Positions 57,120-64,000 of a stretch of 64,000 nt of DNA are shown in pieces. The notes under the pieces are model-generated. The model ran no database searches. It saw only the letters and a program-made list of their open reading frames with translations, and was not told where the DNA came from. The stretch comes from Asterias rubens (Eukaryota; Echinodermata; Asteroidea; Forcipulatida; Asteriidae). Where the stretch lies: the NCBI RefSeq assembly GCF_902459465.1, contig NC_047062.1, positions 21,519,919 through 21,583,918 of the forward strand. Direction: 5' to 3'. The first letter of the stretch is position 1. Each line of letters starts with the position of its first letter. Both the position numbers and the translations under genes were made by a program.

Positions 57120-59100
57120 ATAACATCGGGTGGCCCTATAGCTCAGCAAAATGCTGAATCTACCTGCACCCCTTTTTCATAACTCGAAGAAAATAGTGCT
57201 CATTTGGGTTTCTTTTGCCAAAGATTGGCACAGCGTTTAAATTATGGGAACTTGTGATATTTTGTCCATTTTCGAAATGGACACAGGCATGATATTTGGT
57301 CAAAGGGGGGGGGCATTATTAGTTTTCAACTTTTTATGATTTTTCCATGGGCAAAAAAGTAGAAAGAATATCATGCCCGTGGACGTATTGTTGATTTGCA
57401 CTGTACAAACCAAACAGTCTGGTTTTAATGTCACTGTTTGCTATTAGGAATTGTGCTGAAATGGATCAAAATACATGGAGGTTTGTGACGTGCAATGTCA
57501 AGTTCACACGATACAATTTTATAGTCACATTATTTGTTACACTCCCAAACAAGAACAAACAAGTTTCAATGTTCGCATAATCTTCGGAAAAGTTTACGGG
57601 AATTACAATTTGGGTGGTTTCTTTTTTGCATTCAGTTATAAAGGGCCAGTTTCGGTCCAACAAAACCACTTTATGCGTTCACAGGATGCCAGAATAGACT
57701 GCACTTTGAGCTGTGCTACAAGTGGACCGAAAATGGCGCCAGCAACCACGTGACTCCATGCCGCAATATTCTCAATACAAAGCTCTTGATTTTTTTGTAA
57801 TTACCGGATTACGCCCCGTTATTGTATACTAGGTCACGACAATAATGTCAACTAATGTCTGATGATAGACATAATTACCAGAGGATACGGGTATTGACGT
57901 TTTTAGTCTTGCAAATATTGTGTTGTTGCTTCGAGGGTTGACCCTCTGGATTATAATCAGCTGTAAAATCAATAGCTTTGGCTTTGGTAAATATTATTGT
58001 TATCGTGTTCCGAAGGTGAAAGTCTATATAATTATTGACCTCAGATAACTGTGTTCTACTTTGTGTATACGGCTACGTACCAACTCGTAAATGAAAGAAG
58101 AATTATTAATTGGACTATTAATCAAACATTATTTTATTGTACCTTGAATAATTCCATTTGGCGACATATTATGACAAGGGTACAGATAGTTTAAAATCAA
58201 CATGGAATAATCAATAAATATTGCGTATTAAACGAACAAAATTATTCTGTCATCAAAAAGAATGACGCCCCGCTAAATTGAACAGAGTGCTAAAGGAATT
58301 TGACTCGACCCAAAACGAAATTGAATGGCCGAATTCTGAATTTGAAACGTAGTAACAACTGGAGAGGCAAAACAGCTTTAATTCGAACGCATGAAAATGA
58401 AATTGACTGCTCATGTGCCGAATTTGACCGAGAAAGCCTATACTAAACGCAACATTTTGTGTGTCGGAAATTATCATATTTCAGATACAGCCTATAAGAT
58501 AATTTGTCCGAAATTCGGTCAAAACCAAACCAAAATGGAAAAGTGTGTATATAAAACATTCTTATTGATTTCTGATTACAAGTCACAACAACAACAACAA
58601 CAACAACAACAACATTAATATGCCTACCGGTAGGTCGGCCCTTCTATACTCGATTTGTTTCCCCATGGGAAATTGTTATAATGCCTGTGTCTAGATGGTA
58701 TAATAATGAAATCATTATAATGAGATAAAACGTTGTCAATTCATCGGTTCCTTTCAGTTTGTCCATTGCCTACATCGTGTCTCTGCAAATAAATCTCACC
58801 ATAGATTGTATTCCGATGCCTCCCATCCATGCAAACTTTCAAGTCTTTAAACTCAAGTTTTTAATTCAATACGTTTTAAAGTTGCTGAGAAGAAAATTAC
58901 TGTAATAGTTTTCGTGTGACAATTTGACAACAGTATGTGAAGTGAACCTTTCCTCATTCGTAGGAAAACGCTGTAGATCACGACGTTTCGATAGCTTACT
59001 CTGCTCTTTGTTCAGTTCTGATTATGAGAGTTCACTGTTTGGAAAAGTAGCCCCATCAGTTAGTCACCAAGTTTTTGGAAAAGTCACCATCTAAGTTGAT
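57120..59100. other. intergenic stretch between FABP-like genes 6 and 7
   Basis: No gene. A weak hairpin (GGCATGATATT at about 57288, AATATCATGCC at about 57367) and the CAA microsatellite at 58584 are the only structures noted. Confidence 0.5.
58584..58613 (+). repeat. CAA microsatellite
   Basis: About ten CAA units. They fall at the end of a 75-codon open frame, which would encode a glutamine tract, but that frame is AT-rich and not considered a gene. Confidence 0.9.
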
Positions 59101-59152
59101 ATTAAGGGTGAGTCTTGAAACTAAGCACCTGCTCATTCATGTGCAACATTGT

Positions 59153-59638
59153 TCAGTTAAGTTCCAATGGTTTTGCTGCAGGTTTTTCATCACTAACTTG
59201 TACAGCTTCCTCGAGTTTCTTGAAGTACCTCTTGGCTACCATCTCACCCAGTACCATGGTAAGCACAAGCTCCCCGTCTACGATTTCACGTTCAAAACGC
59301 ATCGACCTGCCCTTCGGAGCCGTATTCACGTTTTGCACCAGCTTCCCACCGTCAAAATCGGCCAGGACACGGTGCTCCCTCTCGCCCCACATCGGGTTGG
59401 TCTCGGGGTAGACCACGCCCAGCGTGAACGTCGTCTGCCGTGAGCCGAGCGGCGTCTTGGTGAGGAACTTGAAGTCGTCACCGGTCTGGGTGACCTCGAT
59501 GGTGGTAGGGAGGGAACTGATGAGCTTACGTTTGATGAGGCCGACGCCAGCATTTTTCATGTACTCGTCGAAATTCTCATTTCTGTCCAGTTTCCATTTG
59601 CCGCTCAAATCTACATCAGTTGTATTTGCTTCAGCCAT
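59153..59638 (-). CDS. intracellular lipid-binding protein (FABP-like) 7, with C-terminal extension
   Basis: 161 residues, no intron, the longest of the array. The signature LSGKWKLDRNENFDEYMK is at 11-28, followed by GVGLIKRKL as in classical FABPs (GVGFATRK). Arg117 (RFEREIVDG) and Arg137-Tyr-Phe139 (AKRYFKKL) match the fatty-acid carboxylate site. After the last strand there is a tail of about 19 residues, EEAVQVSDEKPAAKPLELN, charged and likely disordered, that the other members lack. Start at the Met after GCAAA (AAAATGGCTGAAG); an upstream in-frame Met exists at 59734, but its extra 32 residues do not resemble the family. An acceptor-like TTCCTATTTTTCAG ends at 59756, so a leader intron is possible. 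Closest to gene 8. Confidence 0.92.
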   Translation of the reverse strand: MAEANTTDVDLSGKWKLDRNENFDEYMKNAGVGLIKRKLISSLPTTIEVTQTGDDFKFLTKTPLGSRQTTFTLGVVYPETNPMWGEREHRVLADFDGGKLVQNVNTAPKGRSMRFEREIVDGELVLTMVLGEMVAKRYFKKLEEAVQVSDEKPAAKPLELN

Positions 59639-60095
59639 TTTGCGAAAATGTATATCATTGGTGCAGCATGCGCTCAGGTTTGTGTTTGGTTGCTTCTTTA
59701 CAACTGTAGAAATTTTGCAATGACCACAGAACAAAGTACAAATTGATAAAAATAGCTGAAAAATAGGAATATTGTTACCACGTGATTATCTATGTATGTC
59801 AATGGCAGGGGCGTGAATGCACCGTTTGGTCCTTGCTCTTTGGCTTGATAAACACAAATTGATGAACTTCGAAAAGACTTGCAAAGCCTTTATTTTTGTA
59901 TGGCGCCCTCTATTGGTTGTTGGTGTTTATTGTCGCTCTGTAACGAATGGCTCCTAGCTTTCGAGGAAGCGAGTTGGGTTTTTCAAGAATATTAATTCTG
60001 TGTGTCACGGTTATGACACTAACAATAATTATTGCATCAGCCGTTGAAGGAAGATCTCATTTTGTGGGTTAAGGACGAACGATCTTCAAAACCTC

Positions 60096-60317
60096 CTCCT
60101 CGACCCGGGTCAAGGTCCCGTGAGCCTCTGAACAATTTCTGGGTCAGTATGATCCAAGTCAAAATGACGCCAGAAAGTAGTCAGACACACGCAGAATAAT
60201 CCTCTTTTTGAAAACCAGATTTAGGGTCAGCCTGACTCGAAAAAGGGTAAACATTTCACACTACCCCCTGGGACTCTGAATCCGGGTTAATTTTGACCAG
60301 GGAGTTTTTTAGAGTTT
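60096..60317. mobile_element. palindrome-rich element, family D, copy 4
   Basis: It contains GACCCGGGTCAAGGTCCCG, CTGGGTCAGTATGATCC, GGGTCAGCCTGACTCG and ends TTTGACCAGGGAGTTTTTTAG, the inverse of the family D start. It lies between FABP-like genes 7 and 8. Confidence 0.6.
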
Positions 60318-60547
60318 ATTTCAAACCCTCTGAAGGTTCCAAAGTTATCCGGACCATATAATATATACTTGTAGTCGTATAATATTGACGCTTTGAGCCG
60401 CCCCACATGTGACACTCCATGATATATATATATAAACAGAAAACATTCATTACAATAATAATTTCAAGAGCATTGAAATTTTATTCAATATTTCTCAATG
60501 AAGGTTACTACTAGTCTACGCAATTTGCCAATAATAGTTTAAACTTA

Positions 60548-60870
60548 AAAGGGGAGGTATACGTTTGGTATCACTCATAAAATTTATGGCACAAAAACTG
60601 TTGGTTCAAGACGTCGTCATTGGCTTTCGATAATATGAAGCCTTCTGAGAAACGTTTCACTTTGAAGTATTGTGGATATTTAAAACGATAATGTTTTATG
60701 GTTGAATCTGAGAAGCGTTACTGCAGTAACACTTGTAAGATCCGGGTTTTAGACGAATTCTAAAAAATGCGACCACCTTTTGAAATGAAACTTTCTCAGA
60801 CATCTACCATTTGTACAGGATTTTAAAAGCAATCGAACAGTTTGAAAGATCGAAGGTACACTTTGACTTT
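60548..60870. repeat. relative of family A
   Basis: It begins AAAGGGGAGGTATACGTTTG, then GAGAAACGTTTCACTTTGAA and GAATCTGAGAAGCGTTACTG, as near 37010 and 49240. The right end is not clear. Confidence 0.5.
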
Positions 60871-61015
60871 AAACAATAGGCCTACAGTCCTTCTGAAAAC
60901 ATTCAGAAATAAGTCAGTGTAAAAAACGTTTGGAAGCATCCACATAATGGCATATCCATCTAACACATTGGTTTGGTTGATTTTTTTTTTTTGATTTTTT
61001 TTTACTTTATTTTTT

Positions 61016-61067
61016 TATATATATAATATATATATATATATATATTTTTTTTTTTTTTGGGGGGGGT
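61016..61067 (+). repeat. AT microsatellite with T-run and G-run
   Basis: (AT)n of about 30 bp, followed by about 13 T and 7 G; low-complexity sequence. Confidence 0.85.
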
Positions 61068-61079
61068 CATCGTTCGAAA

Positions 61080-62640
61080 TGTCTTCTGCAAAACACATCA
61101 GTGTACAAAATGGCGGGTTGATCACGCCGTACGGCCGGAAGCATTCATGTCGTCACCATAATAACAAAATAGAGGTCAAAATCCATGTATACACACAATC
61201 AAAGAGTTGGTTGCTTGAGTTATCAGTGCTTTCTATACTTTCAAAATGTAAATTAATATTCTGAGTGCAGAATACATCAGTGTATTAAAAGATGGCTGGT
61301 TCACCCCGCACGAAAGCATTCATATTGATTACCATACAAAAGTCAATATCCACACAAGCATAATAGACTTTGTTGATTGCATTTTCATTGCTTTCTACGT
61401 TCGAATCCTGTCTGCAAAATACATAAGTGTAAACCTAGAAATGGTTGACTACCCGTACGGAAGAATCCATTATTGTAACCAATGGTTAAGGATAGGGTTA
61501 GTTTGTATGGATACAAAATAAAGGTCAATATCCATCTACATGTAATGTATACAACCATAGATTTGGTTGATTGCATATTAAGTGCTTTCCCACGTTAAAA
61601 ATGTATTCTGCAAAATCACCAGTGCACATGGACACAAGCCAGTGCAACTTATTTATTTTTAACTGTAAAAAAAAAACGTAGACAAACAAGAACCTTTGGC
61701 ACTGCAAGTGTTTCTCCCCCTGCCTTGGCCCGCTTTGTTGACTCTGTGCAATCCTCATTATGATGGTGATTTTGTCCTTGTGGATAAACCATGGAGGATA
61801 AACCATGGATACACATCCCATGTGCATGCAGCCACAACACAGTGGGAACCAGCATGGAGGCAAGCCCCGTGTTATTGCAACCCATGACCGTGCATGCATG
61901 AACCTTCACACTCCATCCAATTATTAAGGGTTTCTAATAATATTTGCATGACTGTATAGAAGCCATTAGAAAAGCACCATTGCACCACTGGTTATAATTA
62001 TATGACTGTGCCTTGATGATTTTAGCAGGCATCAATTTAAACTCTGTCTTTTTTGTTGTATTGATTTGAATATTGTATGGCAGAAAACACAATATAAGAT
62101 GGCTACACACTACTAGATTATGGACCCCTATACATGTATAACTTACATAGAGACAAGACATTGTTCCTTTCTCTATGCGGAGTGATATTGGGACTAAGCT
62201 AGCCCTAAGACAGTTAGTGTCAATATCTGCTAAAGAATTCCACTGATTGGGAATGTTTTGCTTTCATTTGATAGTAGCTTACTGTTTTGTGACTAAAATC
62301 AATCAATCAACCAGGAGACATTATATAGCGCACAGATCAACAACACAAATTCAAAGGCGGCTCAAGACAGTCACATGAAATTAATTACAAAATACACTTG
62401 TTGAAAAAGATAACATCAATTGACAAGTTTCTCGAAAATTATGAATACTCTGAGGATCCTTGGTCCATAACATGCAGGAGAGTGGGCGATCTGCAAATGA
62501 CACATCATGGATTCTTGGCATGGCCTCGATAAACTGATACCATGTAGGAAGAGATGTAATGTCCGGCTCCTGATTGCCTTCATTGCCATGATGGTTAGTG
62601 GCAATAGCTGCTGAATGAGAATGATGTACTCTCCTATAGT
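61080..62640. other. intergenic stretch between FABP-like genes 7 and 8
   Basis: No gene. Between 61080 and 61640 a weak repeat of about 160-170 bp can be seen: blocks with TCTGCAAAA(C/T)ACAT(A/C)A, GCATTCAT and TTGGTTGATTGCAT recur roughly four times. A segment near 62290-62370 (AATCAATCAACCAGGAGACA, TATATAGCGCACAG) has the look of a dispersed repeat. Confidence 0.4.
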
Positions 62641-62679
62641 ATGACAGTGGGGTACTGATGTGAGATGCTATACCGACCG

Positions 62680-63123
62680 TTATTGTGACGGTAGCTTCTT
62701 GAAGTATCTCTTCGCCACCACGTCCCCGTTAGTCATGGTGATAACCAGCTCTCCGTCGACGATCTCTCGTTCGATTGACATCGGCTTGTCCTTTGGGGCC
62801 GAAACCACCGTATGGACCAGCTTACACCCCCGCCACTCCGCCAGGACACGCTTCTCGTCAGTGCCTCCCATCATCGGGTTGGAGTCGGTGAACTCAACGC
62901 CCACCTTGAACGTCGACACGATGGGTCCGGCGACGGGTATCTTGGCTGTCACTTTGAAGTCATCGCCGTTCTGCTCCATCTCTACTACGGGTGTCATTGA
63001 GTTGATCATCTTTCGTTTGATTAACCCAATGTCCACGGATTTCAGGTAGGCGTCGAATTTCTCGTTTCTGACGAGTTGCCATTTGCCGTTCAGATCCGCA
63101 GGTGGTGATGATGCGTCCGCCAT
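62680..63123 (-). CDS. intracellular lipid-binding protein (FABP-like) 8
   Basis: 147 residues, no intron. The signature LNGKWQLVRNEKFDAYLK is at 11-28, then GLIKRKMINSM. Arg119 (SIEREIVDG) and Arg139-Tyr-Phe141 (AKRYFKKLPSQ) keep the fatty-acid carboxylate site. It is the sister of gene 7: they share the GLIKRK lid motif, NPM, EREIVDGELV and AKRYFKKL. The sequences before the two ATGs also share GGTCATT followed by a short TTGTAAGATTTC / AAAATTTC block. The start has a good context (CCACCATGG). No leader acceptor was seen, so this gene may lack the leader intron. Confidence 0.93.
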   Translation of the reverse strand: MADASSPPADLNGKWQLVRNEKFDAYLKSVDIGLIKRKMINSMTPVVEMEQNGDDFKVTAKIPVAGPIVSTFKVGVEFTDSNPMMGGTDEKRVLAEWRGCKLVHTVVSAPKDKPMSIEREIVDGELVITMTNGDVVAKRYFKKLPSQ

Positions 63124-64000
63124 GGTGGAAATCTTACAAAGGAATGACCGTCTTTCTTTGTATAGCCATCTTTAGGCATAGAGGGCGCACTTTAAGTGAC
63201 TCTCAATTTTAGGATCGCAATAGCCCAATGTACCTCCATGAATAGTAAACCAAGCATTATAAAACCTCGACTTTTTGGTGTAATCTGTTACCATACATAA
63301 TTGCCGTAAAAAATGTTTAATATTTTTCTCAAACTCTGACATCGAACCTTCAAGTTAGTGATCTATCTCCTGACACACAATTTCCTTCCTCCATATACCC
63401 AAGTTAACTCGTACCCTCTAAGTCATGTATGCGGGACTTGCGTACAATATTTTAATAATATAAAGAATTGCCATACTCAAAACAAAATTCAGTGTTCCCT
63501 TTTTAAAACGATTTAGAAGAACAATAAATTCCCCATTGAAAAGCACTACAGTGGCAGTGTTGATGTACCGAGAACACTATTGCGACCCGTCCCTCACACC
63601 AACCTCCACTCTCCGCCCGACTCCCTGCTGCACCCCAACCCAAAACCAATACAGTCAGCTGTTATGGATTTGCATATTTTGGAGCTCCTGGTAATTTGGA
63701 GTTCATTAAATCAAGAGTCGTCTTCAAAGTTATCGTTTGGCAAAAAGAAAACAATGAATTCTCTTTTTTTTTTAAACCGTTCTTCTTATGGATTTTGATA
63801 TAAAGGTTTCTGCCTCATAGATGGTTAAACAGGACGAGCAACAAACTGCTACAAACACCTCATACCACACAAACTGAATCAAGTTTTGTATGATCCGTAT
63901 TTTCATGAAAGCTAAATAATTAGCCCATAATAAAGCTTGTGGCCAAACATTCCTGGTAGACAAACTTAAAAACGGCAGAGAAAGTTACAAGCTTCCATTT
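63124..64000. other. right-edge stretch, no gene seen
   Basis: Upstream region of FABP-like gene 8 and beyond. A TATA-like TTTATAATG lies on the minus strand near 63255-63265, about 135 nt before the ATG. No further coding sequence was found to the end of the window. Confidence 0.4.

Noticed and set aside
58391-58618. Open frame ending in a glutamine tract
   Set aside because: The tract is the CAA microsatellite, and the rest is AT-rich without a family match.
61525-61899. 124-codon minus-strand open frame
   Set aside because: It has no similarity that I recognise and contains repeated CCATGG-type words in non-coding context.
1-64000. CRISPR arrays, bacterial operons or phage genes
   Set aside because: Spliced exons and animal gene families show this is animal nuclear DNA. 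The only spaced repeat array (34852-35208) is a contiguous minisatellite without spacers.

Overview
The window is animal nuclear DNA, AT-rich, with long introns, small exons with clean GT/AG borders, and dense short inverted-repeat elements. Coding exons are clearly more GC-rich than their surroundings. The gene content fits a deuterostome invertebrate, and an echinoderm is my best guess; this is an inference from gene structure and repeat style, not from a diagnostic marker.

Left part (1-21 kb). On the plus strand lies the last exon (564-1596) of a BTB/POZ-BACK-PHR gene of the BTBD6/BTBD3/BTBD1/2 family. On the minus strand lie the first five coding exons of BRF1, the RNA polymerase III TFIIIB subunit (3471-19424), plus a probable leader exon ending at 20875. 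BRF1 exons 6 onward are not between 3471 and the left edge, so the BTBD6-like gene appears to sit inside a BRF1 intron on the opposite strand.

Middle and right part (23-63 kb). Eight small genes of the intracellular lipid-binding protein family (iLBP; FABP/CRABP type) are spread over 40 kb: 23251+, 35351-, 41639-, 45493-, 50422+, 56666+, 59153-, 62680-. Every one has an uninterrupted coding region of 130-161 codons, whereas vertebrate members have four coding exons. They fall into two groups. Four keep both arginines of the fatty-acid carboxylate site (family Arg106 and Arg126). Four keep Arg106 but have Ala or Thr at position 126. Three of the second group share a strong 3' splice site 28-30 nt before the ATG, so an intron in the 5' leader is likely; one of these has a textbook octamer-CCAAT-TATA promoter. 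I think this locus is a lineage-specific expansion of a retroposed, intronless iLBP gene, and it is the most interesting part of the window.

The rest is mostly non-coding. It holds several families of short palindromic or terminal-inverted-repeat elements (called A to J here), a roughly 780-bp fold-back, a roughly 21-bp tandem array with TGAGTCA motifs just beyond the 3' end of one FABP gene, microsatellites, many G/C homopolymer runs, a tRNA-like SINE head, and a broken immunoglobulin-like fragment near 39 kb.
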